A DNA stretch of 50,800 nucleotides from JAAYRQ01 sp035647815. Its GTDB lineage: Bacteria; Bacillota; Syntrophomonadia; Syntrophomonadales; Syntrophomonadaceae. The stretch covers positions 1 to 50,800 of the forward strand of contig DASRMR010000013.1 in assembly GCA_035647815.1 (NCBI GenBank). The letters are read 5' to 3'. Made by a program: the position numbers and the translations under genes. Below the pieces are notes generated by a model. The model ran no database searches, was not told where the DNA came from, and saw only the letters and a list, made by a program, of their open reading frames with translations. Positions 32,149-41,801 of the stretch are shown here, in pieces (position 1 is the first letter of the stretch; the number at the start of each line of letters is the position of its first letter).

Positions 32149-33843
32149 TTATTTCAAAGTTGACACATATCCTTCACCTATAGCATAGCAAGCTATATTG
32201 AGACAATGATCACTTATTCTCTCTAAAACACCAATTAGATCAAGGTATACGGCTCCATTGTTCCCATTACATACCCTTTCATTAAGTCTTTTTATATGTG
32301 CCCTTCTATATTCAGCCTGTAATTGATCTATAATTCTTTCGTTCTGTTCAACCTGTTTAGCTATACCTTTATCTTTATATTCCCAAGCCTGAAGTGCCAT
32401 ACTAAGAGTTTCTTCCGTAATTTCCACTAACTTATCAATTTCTCCCTTAGCCTCACCAGAAAAATCAACATTATGCCTAGCTGCATAATCTGCTAATTCG
32501 ATAATATTTTCACTTAAATCAGCAATTCTTTCAATATCATTTAAAGATTGCAAGATTGTAACTGATTGATTCGAATCCTCTGAAGACATCCTTTTTTCAG
32601 ATGCTGCTATAACATAATCGGTTATTTCTCGCTCTAACAAATCAACAGTATCTTCTATAACAATTCCTTTAACTATTAAATCCTCATCTAAAGTACCGAA
32701 ATAAGACATAGCATTATTAAACGCTTGATGTGCTAGAGTACCCATCCGTAAAGTTTCTCTAGTTGCTTGGGCTAAAGCTACAGAAGGATTTATTAAAAAG
32801 CGTTTGTCAATATATTTGATTTTAAACTCAGTAATTAGGCCATCAGTTTCACTATCAGGTATTAGTTTAGTTACTATCCAAGCTAATACAGCTACAAAAG
32901 GTAATTGGATAAGAGTATTTGAAATATTAAAAACAGCATGAGTCTGTGCAATCTGTAACTTAATATTAAGTGTATCCCAAGTCCCTGCGAAACCAGGTAT
33001 TAGGATAAAGAAATAGTTAGTAAATAAAATCACCAGTTTATCGAATATCCCCAAAACAAATAAGGGCAGAAAAATAATAGTACCTATTACATTAAATATG
33101 AAATGGGTTAATGCAGTTCTACGTGCAGCTACACCAGCACCAATTGCAGCTAGCAAAGCGGTCACAGTCGTTCCAATATTATCTCCGAATAAAATAGGTA
33201 CTGCTTGATAATAAGTAACTGCCCCTTGATTAGCTAGTTCCTGTAACACCCCTATAGTTGCACTACTACTTTGAACTATAAAAGTAAATACCATACCTAT
33301 AAATACTCCGAGCGTCGGATTGTTTTCCACACTAGCCATCATATTAGTAAACATGGTTAAATCTTTAAGCGGTTTCATCCCGTCACCCATTATAGTTAGC
33401 CCAAAGAATAAGAGCCCAAACCCTAAAACGGCTTGTCCAATACTTTGCCATTTCTTATCTTTAGAAAACATAAAAGTTAGAGCACCTATTGCTATAATAG
33501 GTAATACATAATCTTGTAAATTGAAGCCGATTAAATAAGCAGTAAGGGTCGTACCAATATTAGCTCCCATAATTATACCGATTGCTTGTCTTAAAGTTAG
33601 GAGTTGGGCATTTACAAGCCCTACAGTTAGCACAGTAGTAGCACTACTACTTTGAATTAATCCAGTAACTAATGCTCCAGTCATAACTCCTCTGACCGGG
33701 TTTCTAGTACCTCTTTCCAAAATAGATCTCATTCTATCCCCGGCTGCTGCTTGAAGAGCATCTGACATGAATCTTATTCCAAAGAGAAATAGAGCTAATC
33801 CACCAACAAATGCAAACAATACTTCTTGGATTGAAATATCCAT
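32149..33843 (-). CDS. Na/phosphate cotransporter with PhoU-like C-terminal domain
   Basis: This 564-residue protein of the NptA/YjbB family moves phosphate with sodium. The two repeats each have the Q-S-S-S-A-T signature (GLIQSSSATTVLTVG near residue 61 and FIVQSSSATIGVL near 190), with about eight to ten membrane segments. After residue 350 a soluble helical PhoU-type region follows (LAHQAFNNAMSYFG, IERIADLSENIIELADYA, RISDHCLNIACYAIGEGY). AGGAGGG lies 14 bases before the ATG, a longer spacing than usual. It is a single-gene unit. The direction of transport (uptake or export) is not certain. Confidence 0.93.
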   Translation of the reverse strand: MDISIQEVLFAFVGGLALFLFGIRFMSDALQAAAGDRMRSILERGTRNPVRGVMTGALVTGLIQSSSATTVLTVGLVNAQLLTLRQAIGIIMGANIGTTLTAYLIGFNLQDYVLPIIAIGALTFMFSKDKKWQSIGQAVLGFGLLFFGLTIMGDGMKPLKDLTMFTNMMASVENNPTLGVFIGMVFTFIVQSSSATIGVLQELANQGAVTYYQAVPILFGDNIGTTVTALLAAIGAGVAARRTALTHFIFNVIGTIIFLPLFVLGIFDKLVILFTNYFFILIPGFAGTWDTLNIKLQIAQTHAVFNISNTLIQLPFVAVLAWIVTKLIPDSETDGLITEFKIKYIDKRFLINPSVALAQATRETLRMGTLAHQAFNNAMSYFGTLDEDLIVKGIVIEDTVDLLEREITDYVIAASEKRMSSEDSNQSVTILQSLNDIERIADLSENIIELADYAARHNVDFSGEAKGEIDKLVEITEETLSMALQAWEYKDKGIAKQVEQNERIIDQLQAEYRRAHIKRLNERVCNGNNGAVYLDLIGVLERISDHCLNIACYAIGEGYVSTLK

Positions 33844-33968
33844 AGTTTTTTTAAAAACCCTCCTAATTCATTGCTATATAAAGTTTGTCCCTAATATTAA
33901 TTAATAATAATTTAATACTCTATTTAATATAATTTCTTAATAAAATTAAATCCCTATCTAAAAATAAA

Positions 33969-33994
33969 ATGGGTCTCCCATCTGAAAGACCCAT
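33969..33994 (-). terminator. Terminator of the crotonase at 34.0 kb
   Basis: ATGGGTCT and AGACCCAT are perfect eight-base arms with a ten-base loop. On the - strand TTTTATTTTTAG follows. Confidence 0.8.
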
Positions 33995-34009
33995 AACATT
34001 CCGCTCATA

Positions 34010-34777
34010 TTAGCTAATTGACTTCAAAACCATTTTTAAAGTCCCGACCACTTGTTCATCAGTAAATGTTTCAACTAATTTATCCCAATCATATTTTTCC
34101 AAACCGTCTATTATATCTTGAGCAGCATGTTGTTTCTGGAATTCTTTAAGTAAGATGAATGGTCTACCTGGTGTATCTATTAAAGCACTAACTTTAGCTT
34201 TAGCCTTTTCTACGGCATCAGCAGCATCTTCAGCTAGTTCGTCAAAAATACCCCGCTCAAAAGCTTCTTCAACACCAATTAGTTCACCTTTGAAAATAAC
34301 ATCTTTCATGTTCTTATTAGTATCTAGTCCAAATCTCATAATTTCCATTTCAGCTGGTGTTAAGGCTAATCCTATTTTGATCTCGGTCATACCTACTTTA
34401 ATTTTAGGATGGTTAACCGCAATACAATAATCACAAGCCATAGATATTATCATCCCAGCAGCTGTAGCATGTCCATTTATTGCTGCTACAACAGGCTTAG
34501 TACAGGTAAATAAGTCAAGCAGTACTTTTTCTTCATATTCGAACCACTCTATAATCTCAGCACCATTTTTAAAACTTGTAAATGTATTTAAATCGAAACC
34601 GCCGGACAAATATCTACCTTCACCAGTTATAACTATACCTTTTAGTTCCTCTTCTTTATTAACCCGCTGAATTACCTCGTCTAGACCTTTTAAGGTTTCA
34701 GTGCTAACAGCATTAACTTTACCATTGTTAAACTTAAATACGACGATATTGTCTTCAATTACATATTCAAATGACAT
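34010..34777 (-). CDS. Enoyl-CoA hydratase/isomerase family protein, divergent
   Basis: This 255-residue crotonase-fold protein has the oxyanion loop GRYLSGGFDLNTF and the second segment INGHATAAGMIISMACDYCIA. The first catalytic Glu of true hydratases is replaced (A-A-G-M-I), and the following region V-G-M-T-E-I-K-I-G-L-A-L retains a Glu, as in some isomerases or hydrolases of the fold. GGAAGGTGAAGTA precedes the ATG. It is monocistronic by its terminator but lies next to the lipid cluster. An enoyl-CoA isomerase or a CoA hydrolase is possible; hydration is not assured. Confidence 0.88.
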   Translation of the reverse strand: MSFEYVIEDNIVVFKFNNGKVNAVSTETLKGLDEVIQRVNKEEELKGIVITGEGRYLSGGFDLNTFTSFKNGAEIIEWFEYEEKVLLDLFTCTKPVVAAINGHATAAGMIISMACDYCIAVNHPKIKVGMTEIKIGLALTPAEMEIMRFGLDTNKNMKDVIFKGELIGVEEAFERGIFDELAEDAADAVEKAKAKVSALIDTPGRPFILLKEFQKQHAAQDIIDGLEKYDWDKLVETFTDEQVVGTLKMVLKSIS

Positions 34778-34821
34778 TACTTCACCTTCCCTATATTTTT
34801 TTATGTATTTACTATTAACTA

Positions 34822-34829
34822 TTCGACAA
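34822..34829 (-). promoter_or_regulatory. Spo0A-like box upstream of the crotonase
   Basis: TTGTCGAA on the - strand matches the Spo0A box and is followed by TAGTTAA, the same context as at the histidine kinase promoter. It lies about 45 bases before the crotonase start. Confidence 0.35.
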
Positions 34830-34927
34830 TCTTTTACCTTTCCCCCTTTTTTAAAATATTTTTATAACCAGTTTAATTATTACCTATATATTTTATTAAT
34901 TTTACTCGCTTAAATTTAATAAGATAA

Positions 34928-35662
34928 TCACTTTCTATCTTTATATCTTTCGTAGACTAGTTTGCTTCTGTTTTTAGGAATAACTTTTTCGGAAAGCTGG
35001 TTTAGATTTCGTACAACTGTTTCTAATTGTGTAAAAGGTATTCCTATAACACCTTCCGTTGGTTTAATATCAGAAGCCTCTCTAGAACCTGTACATCCTA
35101 AGGTAGCATTGATTTTATTAGATAAAAACGGTACTACTGTCGCATCTACACAAGTTGCCTGAACCACAGAAGTAGTAAACTGCATCCTTTCCCCTGTTTC
35201 ATACACATAAGCTAATCCTATCCACATTAATTGTTCCATTTCAGCTTCAATTACAACTACATCTGGCACAAAATCGGCAATCGTAGCTAAAGGAGCTAGA
35301 ACTACATGGTTGTATTCCCCTAAAGGTAAACGCGGCATTTCAACCATATCTTTTTTCGCTGCCTCCTCACTCCCAAAGGTCCCTACATTAAAATGAGCTT
35401 CACCAGAAGCTAACTTAGGGTGCAATTCACGAAAACCAAAGGCAGCATAAGCAGCTGCACATGCTGTGTTATCCAGGGATAGAATAATATTATTCCCCCA
35501 ACTTGCCTCCATTAAAGCCTGACAATAACGCATTTTCCTTTGGTTTTCATATTGCCCTTCTGGTAGTTTTTCTCCAGGTTTGAAAAACTTCACCCCGACA
35601 GGTTCACGTTCTAGGGAGATCATATCTTTAAGTAGTTCTGCATTTAATTTATTATTGTTCAT
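34928..35662 (-). CDS. DUF169 family protein
   Basis: This 244-residue soluble protein of DUF169 (COG2043) has the family's R-E-P-V-G-V-K-F near residue 20, Y-C-Q-A-L-M-E-A, D-N-T-A-C-A-A-A-Y-A-A-F-G-F, and C-V-D-A-T-V-V-P-F near the end. Cysteines in these motifs (C48, C68 and C170 region) are conserved and may bind a cluster or ligand. It has no known activity. GGGGAG lies six bases before the ATG. It lies downstream of the acyl-CoA synthetase (35710-37632) on the same strand by 47 bases, so the two probably form one transcript, which ties it loosely to the lipid pathway. Confidence 0.88.
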   Translation of the reverse strand: MNNNKLNAELLKDMISLEREPVGVKFFKPGEKLPEGQYENQRKMRYCQALMEASWGNNIILSLDNTACAAAYAAFGFRELHPKLASGEAHFNVGTFGSEEAAKKDMVEMPRLPLGEYNHVVLAPLATIADFVPDVVVIEAEMEQLMWIGLAYVYETGERMQFTTSVVQATCVDATVVPFLSNKINATLGCTGSREASDIKPTEGVIGIPFTQLETVVRNLNQLSEKVIPKNRSKLVYERYKDRK

Positions 35663-35709
35663 ATAAATCTCCCCACTCGTTTAGTTTGCGAATTTGCAAT
35701 ATAATTAAT

Positions 35710-37632
35710 TTAATATTTTCTATTATACATTTCTTCAATAGTATCTTTGTAAACTTCTAATATAACGCGTTTCTTAGTTTTTTGGGTAGGTGTTAACTGA
35801 TCATTTTCTTCAGTAAACCGTTGAGTGATTATAGTATACTGTCTTATTTGTTCAAAATCTTCTAGAGTTTCATTTACCTGTTTTACATTATCTGCAATCA
35901 TTTGTTTTAAAATTGGTTGGTCAATAAAGTCTTGCCCTACGCCAGTAACGATTTCAGCTCCCGCAATATTGCTATACTCAAGTTTGGTACGATCATAAGC
36001 AATATTTTCTTTTTCAAATAAATTCATGAAATAAGAAAAACTCGGCAAAATTAATGCACCAATCACATTGCGTTCATCCCCGATTACAAAAATCTGGTCA
36101 ACAGCTGTGCTAGTCGCAAATTGTGATTCAATCTTAGCAGGAGCAACATTTTTACCTGTTGCTAGACATATAATAGCCTTTTTGCGATCAACAATTCTAA
36201 AATAACCGTCTGGATCCATTGTAACCAGGTCTCCAGTCTTAAACCATCCATCTGCTGTAAAGGCTTCAGCATCTTCTTCTGGTTTATTTAAATACCCAAT
36301 AAATATAGCTCCGCGAACTTCTAGTTCTCCATCTTCCGCCACACGACAGTTCGAGCCATTGGCTTCTGGTCCTATCGTACCTGGTTTAGCTGCATACATA
36401 GGATTATAGGTACATGCACTACAAGTTTCGGTTGAGCCATATCCTTCTAATACAGGCAGACCTAACATATAGAAAAACTTTAGTAATTCAGGATTAATAC
36501 CTGCACTAGCTGAAAACGAAAAACGAAACCGAGTACCAAATAAGTCTCTAATATTAGCAAATAATTTATCTGCTATTTTAAACTTCGTTCTTAATCCTCT
36601 AGGTAGCCTTGCTTCTAAGTTGTAATCTGCTCTCATATTATAACGTCCGTAATCATCCATTCTATATGTTAGGGCTTCTTCCCCAACTTTTATAGCCCAA
36701 TCAAACATCTTCTTCTTAGCTGGACTATCCGACAAAAGTTGATTGAATTCCGCATAAATTTTCTCGTATAGACGCGGAACACAAGAAAACCAAGTAGGAT
36801 TATATTTTTGCAAATCTTGCATAAATGTTGCCGGACTATCTGCATAAGCTACAGTTGCCCCTCGGTATATTGCTAACCATTGAGAACACATACGGTCAAA
36901 AATATGCGACAATGGTAGGAAAGACAATACTAAATCGTCAGTATCAACTGGATGCCCAGCCTGAATAAAATATTTCTGAGTACCATCTACACGGTCAGCT
37001 AGTGTGCCGTGGGTAAGAATAACCCCTTTGCCTGCACCAGTTGTACCTGAAGTATATAGAATAGTTGCCCAATCATCTAAAGTTAAACTCTTCCATAATT
37101 TTTCATATTCTTGGTAATTCTTTAGCATATACTCTCTACCCATTTCGATTAATTCACCTAAACCTATGACCCGGGAATCATTCGAGCGATAATTCATGCC
37201 TAAATAAATAACTTTTTCAAGTGTAGGCATTTCATCAAAACCAGACAATACTTTATTGAGAATTTCAGTACTTCCTGCAAACAAATAACGACTCTCTGAA
37301 TCATTAACTATATATTTAACCTCATTGATAGAAAGGGTAGGATAAATGGTTACTAAAACCCCACCAACACAAATAGTACCTACATCTGCTTGTGTCCAAT
37401 ACGGGCTATTCTGAGACATCATAGCAACCCGCTGTTGCTTCTCTAACCCTAGACTAAGTAAACCTCCAGCAATTCCTTCAACCCTGTCTCTCATTTCCTC
37501 CCAAGTAAACTGACCATTATTATCATCTTCATAAAGATCTGGATTGAACATTTGCGCTACATTTTTTGGTAATTGAGCTGAAGTATGATAAAAAGCCTGG
37601 CTCATCGTGCTACTTTCTAAGTGTAAGAACAT
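35710..37632 (-). CDS. Long-chain fatty acyl-CoA synthetase (AMP-forming)
   Basis: This 640-residue adenylate-forming enzyme activates a fatty acid with ATP and CoA. The ANL motifs are clear: T-I-L-Y-T-S-G-T-T-G-A-G-K-G near residue 195, G-Y-G-S-T-E-T-C-S-A-C, G-D-L-V-T-M-D and the hinge I-V-D-R-K-K-A-I-I near 495. The N-terminal layout and the roughly 640-residue length match the long-chain FadD15/FACS group rather than acetyl-CoA synthetase. AAAGGGAGG lies five bases before the ATG. It is transcribed away from the GRE activase stop with a 150-base gap that contains a likely promoter region, and ends next to DUF169. Confidence 0.94.
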   Translation of the reverse strand: MFLHLESSTMSQAFYHTSAQLPKNVAQMFNPDLYEDDNNGQFTWEEMRDRVEGIAGGLLSLGLEKQQRVAMMSQNSPYWTQADVGTICVGGVLVTIYPTLSINEVKYIVNDSESRYLFAGSTEILNKVLSGFDEMPTLEKVIYLGMNYRSNDSRVIGLGELIEMGREYMLKNYQEYEKLWKSLTLDDWATILYTSGTTGAGKGVILTHGTLADRVDGTQKYFIQAGHPVDTDDLVLSFLPLSHIFDRMCSQWLAIYRGATVAYADSPATFMQDLQKYNPTWFSCVPRLYEKIYAEFNQLLSDSPAKKKMFDWAIKVGEEALTYRMDDYGRYNMRADYNLEARLPRGLRTKFKIADKLFANIRDLFGTRFRFSFSASAGINPELLKFFYMLGLPVLEGYGSTETCSACTYNPMYAAKPGTIGPEANGSNCRVAEDGELEVRGAIFIGYLNKPEEDAEAFTADGWFKTGDLVTMDPDGYFRIVDRKKAIICLATGKNVAPAKIESQFATSTAVDQIFVIGDERNVIGALILPSFSYFMNLFEKENIAYDRTKLEYSNIAGAEIVTGVGQDFIDQPILKQMIADNVKQVNETLEDFEQIRQYTIITQRFTEENDQLTPTQKTKKRVILEVYKDTIEEMYNRKY

Positions 37633-37785
37633 TTTTTGCCTCCCTTTTTTCAGATTTTTCTACAACAATAGACTTTTATATCTATATACATTGTATTACA
37701 AATCCTGCTTATCTGAAAGAGCTCATTCTTGGAGAACATGTTTATTATAGCTAGTACTTTCCCACATTAATCTTTTTTATTGAAA

Positions 37786-38706
37786 TTATCCTTCAATTCC
37801 CGCTTCAAAAATAATTCGGCGACACTCTTGCTCTTGTTTTACATCAGCAAATTTAGTCATCTTCTCATCAGAGCTTAAAATATTCTTCATCCCTATCATT
37901 AAGTTTTTCTCATGCCACAAAGGATTATAGCTCAGTAATTCTGTTTTAGTGACCCCTTCAGCATGGTAAAACTCCACCAACCCCTTAATGTTTTCTATAG
38001 TATCGGTTATGCCTGGTATCAATGGAGTACGGGGTAGTACTTTAATACCACCCCGCTGATAATCCCGGTTTAATTCACGAAAATTATTAAGTATTATCTC
38101 ATTACTAACACCACAGTGTTGCTGGTGTAAAACAGAATCCATAATTTTAATATCATAATATATCATATCAGCATAAGGATAAATCAACTCTTTGAACTTG
38201 CTTAGATTAAAAAAGCCACAAGTTTCAATCAAAATATGAATACCCTCTTTTTTCAGTGCCTGCATTAATTTAGAGGTTTTCTCCATATTGAAAGTAGGCT
38301 CACCACCTGAAAGGGTAACACCACCATTAGAAGTTTCAAAAAACGGTTTGTCTTTCAAAATCAGCTGGACGACATCTTCAATCTCCATAAGTTTGCCTAC
38401 TTGGCTTAAAGCACCAGAGGGGCAAGTTTCGGTACATTCCATACAAAGATCACATGTGTTTCTATCGATATAATAAGGATTGTTTCGCGATAGACAATCT
38501 AAGTGACAAATCTCTAGACAAGTATCACATCCGATACATACGGTTTGATCAAAAGAAAGCTCTACTTCATTGCTCTTGCTTTCTGGGTTGTGGCACCAAA
38601 CGCAATCTATCGGACATCCTTTGAAAAATACAACTGTCCGAATACCAGGCCCATCATCGAGTGAGTTACCTTTGATATCTAGAATCAAAAGCTGGGTTGT
38701 AGTCAT
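37786..38706 (-). CDS. Glycyl radical enzyme activating protein
   Basis: This 306-residue radical SAM activase makes the glycyl radical on its partner. The SAM-cluster motif is C-P-I-D-C-V-W-C (CX3CX2C, residues about 31-38). Two ferredoxin-type clusters follow: CIGCDTCLEIC...C and CDLCMECTETCP (residues 57-95), which marks the PFL-activase subgroup with an inserted ferredoxin domain. G-G-V-T-L-S-G-G-E-P-T is the SAM-binding strand. Its ATG overlaps the end of the GRE gene by four bases (ATGA), so the pair is translationally coupled and dedicated to each other. Confidence 0.96.
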   Translation of the reverse strand: MTTTQLLILDIKGNSLDDGPGIRTVVFFKGCPIDCVWCHNPESKSNEVELSFDQTVCIGCDTCLEICHLDCLSRNNPYYIDRNTCDLCMECTETCPSGALSQVGKLMEIEDVVQLILKDKPFFETSNGGVTLSGGEPTFNMEKTSKLMQALKKEGIHILIETCGFFNLSKFKELIYPYADMIYYDIKIMDSVLHQQHCGVSNEIILNNFRELNRDYQRGGIKVLPRTPLIPGITDTIENIKGLVEFYHAEGVTKTELLSYNPLWHEKNLMIGMKNILSSDEKMTKFADVKQEQECRRIIFEAGIEG

Positions 38707-41678
38707 ATTCCAAACTCCGCCCTTTCTATGATTTCCAGTTGCATCTCCCGATTTAAGTTTACAAAATAAGCATTATAACCAGATATCCGTACAAGTAGAT
38801 TTTTGTATTCCTCAGGATTTGCCATAGCATCCCTTAGAACTGCTGAGTTTATCATGTTGAACTGTATCTGCATTCCACCCTGTTCAAAATAAGTCTTTAC
38901 ATATGAGAACATGGTATCAACCGTTTTTTCTCGAGAATCTTGTGCAGAAGGTACTAACCTGACATTAAAAGCAATATTGTTATCCATATACATAGGGTTT
39001 AGTTTGGCTACATCGCGAATATTGTCTAAAAAGCTCTTAGATGCTGAGGGATGTGGGGTTAAACCTGGAGTAAAAGGTTGCCAAGCTAATCTGCCCGATG
39101 GAAGTGCACCAGATAGTGAACCATATGCAACATGTTGAGCAACAGACCAGAACCCGACAGTATAATCACCACCGCGATAATTCTTGTGAGATTTGTAAAA
39201 ACTATGAATCGTTCCTGCTACCTTATTTGCCATATCTATAGCTTCATCATCTCCTGAGCCAAAACGATTAACTTTGTTTTGCACCATAGCGTGAAGTTTG
39301 GGATCATTTTCAAAGTTTGAGTCTACTGCATTTTTTAATTCTTGCAAAGTAATTACTTTTTCTTCAAAAACTAGTTTCTTTATAACCATCATCGAATCTG
39401 CAACATCAGCAAGGCCAATGTTAAATGTGCCAGAAGTGTTATAAATAGCGCCACCTCTCGTTACATCTAAAGCGTTTTCAATTGCTCCTTGGATAGCTAC
39501 ACTAAGTAAAGGAGTCGGCCTTAAATATGCGTAAGCCTCTGATGCCATATTATTGAATTCGACAGTATTAGCTATAATGAATTCTATTTGTCTTGCAAAA
39601 GCTGCATAAAATTCATCAAAATTTTTAAAATCATTAGTTTCAATCTTTCCAGTTTCAGGTCCCAGATGCCAATTCATCAAAGGATGGTAGCCATTATTTA
39701 AGGCCATTTCTAATCCTGCAACTATATTTATTGAGGTTGCACCAGTATGGCTCATGTGTTTTCCGGACAGAGTGATTTCCACACATCCAGTAGCACCCCA
39801 ATCGCGCACATCTTCAATTACATCGGAGTTCTGACTAAAAGATTCTATTATCGCATCATCACCGTGCAAAGAAGGAGTCGAGACTGTTATGAAGTTTACT
39901 TCACACAAACGTTTAAGATAAGTATCACTATTTACCCCAACTTTATATCTAGCATTCATGTTCGGGTCATTCATGGAAAGCATTTCAGTTACTTTTAAGA
40001 AGATATAAGTCATATCATTAACTGCATCACTACCATTAGGGGTGACTCCACCTAATGTTATAGCCGTCTGAGCATGACTACCACCAAAAAGATAGTTCGC
40101 GACATCTGGTACGAGATTTAGTTGTTCTCCATTGCGTAAAAAATAGCAAGCTATAAGTTCGATTACATGTTCTATATAACGTTTTTTCTCATCTGGGTCA
40201 GTTATGTTTTCCATATCGCTTTCGAAATACGGTTGTAAAAGCTGATCTAATCTTCCCGGAGAAAGTGATACATTATTGTTTTCCATGATTAAACCTATCC
40301 AGCAAATCCATAAAGAGTTAATAGCTTCATCTATATTTTTAGCAGGGTTTTGCGGAACATGGTTACATATTTCATGAAGCTTATTTAATTCCGCTTTTCT
40401 TTTAGGATCAGTCTCGTCATTTGCCAATTTAAGTGCTTCAGCAGCAAGTTTAGAGGCATATGTGTTTAGCCCTTCTAAACATATAATCATAGATTGTAGT
40501 GTTTTAAGTTTATCTGTCTCATCTTTCTTTAATTTGTTCATTTGCTCTTTTATCCGCCCAATAATGCTGTTAGTACCTTCATTGACTAGTGTGGGAAGAT
40601 CAGGAATAGTATGAGAAAGTGCTACTGTCTTGAAGTTAAATGAGGCAAAAGCACGCTCATCAATTTTTTGAGATAGGGGATAATTATATTTATCCCGGAC
40701 CCATTCCCGAGTAATTCTTTTAGCCCAGAATGGATATATATCGTGAAGCTCGGCAGCTGTTTTTTCAGTAATTGTGCATGGATTTAAAATCCTTTTATCA
40801 ATAGAGTTAAGTTCGCCCCATATCATCGTGCCAGTAGTATCAGGGTAAATTACTACAGCGATATCTTCTGGACAACAAGTACCTGCAATTAAACTATCAG
40901 GGCGAATAACTACCTCTTTGTTTTCCATCAAATATTTGTATGCGTAAGCTTGGCGCAATTCTGGAAACCAAGGGTTACCATCTTTATCATCTTCAAAACC
41001 ATTTTCCCTGAACCATTCTGTAAGTAGCCAGGGCCTTTCTGAAGAAATAGCTGGTTTTGAAGCAAAATACTTCTCATGTTGCATTTTAATCCGCGGAAAG
41101 TCATCAAGGGAATAAGCTGAAAGGTAGGGGTCTTCAAGATGCTTAACACCAGGATCCTCCCCTGCTGAACCCTTCATGCGGTAATTATTTCTCTCATTAA
41201 CTTCCTTAGATATTTCCAAGTCATCAGACCCATATTCTTCTTTTCTCGAGTTCTCTTCTTGAAGCTTGGCCTTTTCTAACATTTTCATATGTTTTTTACC
41301 CATGATTAACGAAATGTAAAAGTTAAAAGCTTGTAAATAAGCCATATTGCCTTCTAAAATCATTTTGTTTTTCATGACTAGATTAAGTATTTCATTTGGT
41401 GTAATTTTAACCATTTCTTTTAATACATCATCATTAGCAAAGCGCATCACTGCATCGGCATCTTCTGGAACATATGGCAATACTTTTAGCCGACCATCAT
41501 TAAAGAGCATGGCCTGTTCTACTGTTCCATTTTCAGTTTTTATCCCTATACTAAAATTAATCCATCCATCAGTATTTTTAAGATACTTCTTCAAAGATGG
41601 TCTTAGATTAAATTGGGATGCCATCAGCTTAAGGGTAAGACTAGTAAGTAAATTCATAGAACTTTTAGCTTGTTTCAT
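38703..41678 (-). CDS. Glycyl radical enzyme with N-terminal SCP2-like domain
   Basis: This protein of 991 residues is about 150-200 longer than usual members. The extra N-terminus (residues about 10-135) reads like an SCP2/sterol-carrier fold: W-I-N-F-S-I, A-M-L-F-N-D-G-R-L-K-V, A-D-A-V-M-R-F, then helical stretches ending L-E-G-N-M-A-Y-L-Q-A-F-N-F. A charged linker leads to the PFL-like domain. The active-site cysteine is C632 in G-A-T-G-C-V-E-I-T-L-S-G-K; the Cys-x-Glu pair (E634) is typical of GRE eliminases and decarboxylases, unlike the Cys-Cys of pyruvate formate-lyase. The radical glycine is G967 in V-R-I-S-G-Y-N-A-Y-F-V. The start at 41678 has GGGGGAC six bases before the ATG; the frame opens nine codons earlier without a ribosome site. 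No small alkylsuccinate-synthase-type subunits are encoded nearby. The substrate is unknown; the extension and the neighbours suggest a hydrophobic one. Confidence 0.9.
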   Translation of the reverse strand: MKQAKSSMNLLTSLTLKLMASQFNLRPSLKKYLKNTDGWINFSIGIKTENGTVEQAMLFNDGRLKVLPYVPEDADAVMRFANDDVLKEMVKITPNEILNLVMKNKMILEGNMAYLQAFNFYISLIMGKKHMKMLEKAKLQEENSRKEEYGSDDLEISKEVNERNNYRMKGSAGEDPGVKHLEDPYLSAYSLDDFPRIKMQHEKYFASKPAISSERPWLLTEWFRENGFEDDKDGNPWFPELRQAYAYKYLMENKEVVIRPDSLIAGTCCPEDIAVVIYPDTTGTMIWGELNSIDKRILNPCTITEKTAAELHDIYPFWAKRITREWVRDKYNYPLSQKIDERAFASFNFKTVALSHTIPDLPTLVNEGTNSIIGRIKEQMNKLKKDETDKLKTLQSMIICLEGLNTYASKLAAEALKLANDETDPKRKAELNKLHEICNHVPQNPAKNIDEAINSLWICWIGLIMENNNVSLSPGRLDQLLQPYFESDMENITDPDEKKRYIEHVIELIACYFLRNGEQLNLVPDVANYLFGGSHAQTAITLGGVTPNGSDAVNDMTYIFLKVTEMLSMNDPNMNARYKVGVNSDTYLKRLCEVNFITVSTPSLHGDDAIIESFSQNSDVIEDVRDWGATGCVEITLSGKHMSHTGATSINIVAGLEMALNNGYHPLMNWHLGPETGKIETNDFKNFDEFYAAFARQIEFIIANTVEFNNMASEAYAYLRPTPLLSVAIQGAIENALDVTRGGAIYNTSGTFNIGLADVADSMMVIKKLVFEEKVITLQELKNAVDSNFENDPKLHAMVQNKVNRFGSGDDEAIDMANKVAGTIHSFYKSHKNYRGGDYTVGFWSVAQHVAYGSLSGALPSGRLAWQPFTPGLTPHPSASKSFLDNIRDVAKLNPMYMDNNIAFNVRLVPSAQDSREKTVDTMFSYVKTYFEQGGMQIQFNMINSAVLRDAMANPEEYKNLLVRISGYNAYFVNLNREMQLEIIERAEFGI

Positions 41679-41801
41679 TTTGTCCCCCATTTCTTTCGAA
41701 TACAAAATTCATCTACCATATCGCTTGCAAGACTAGTTTTATGATATCGTCCTATGCATACACCTCCTATAATGTAAGTCCTACTATTATATAAATACGA
41801 A

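Noticed and set aside
41730..41770. A strong GGAGGTG site upstream of the GRE gene leading to a six-codon open frame
   Set aside because: The open frame is too short and its start is only about two bases from the site, so no leader peptide is supported. A stand-by or vestigial site is possible.
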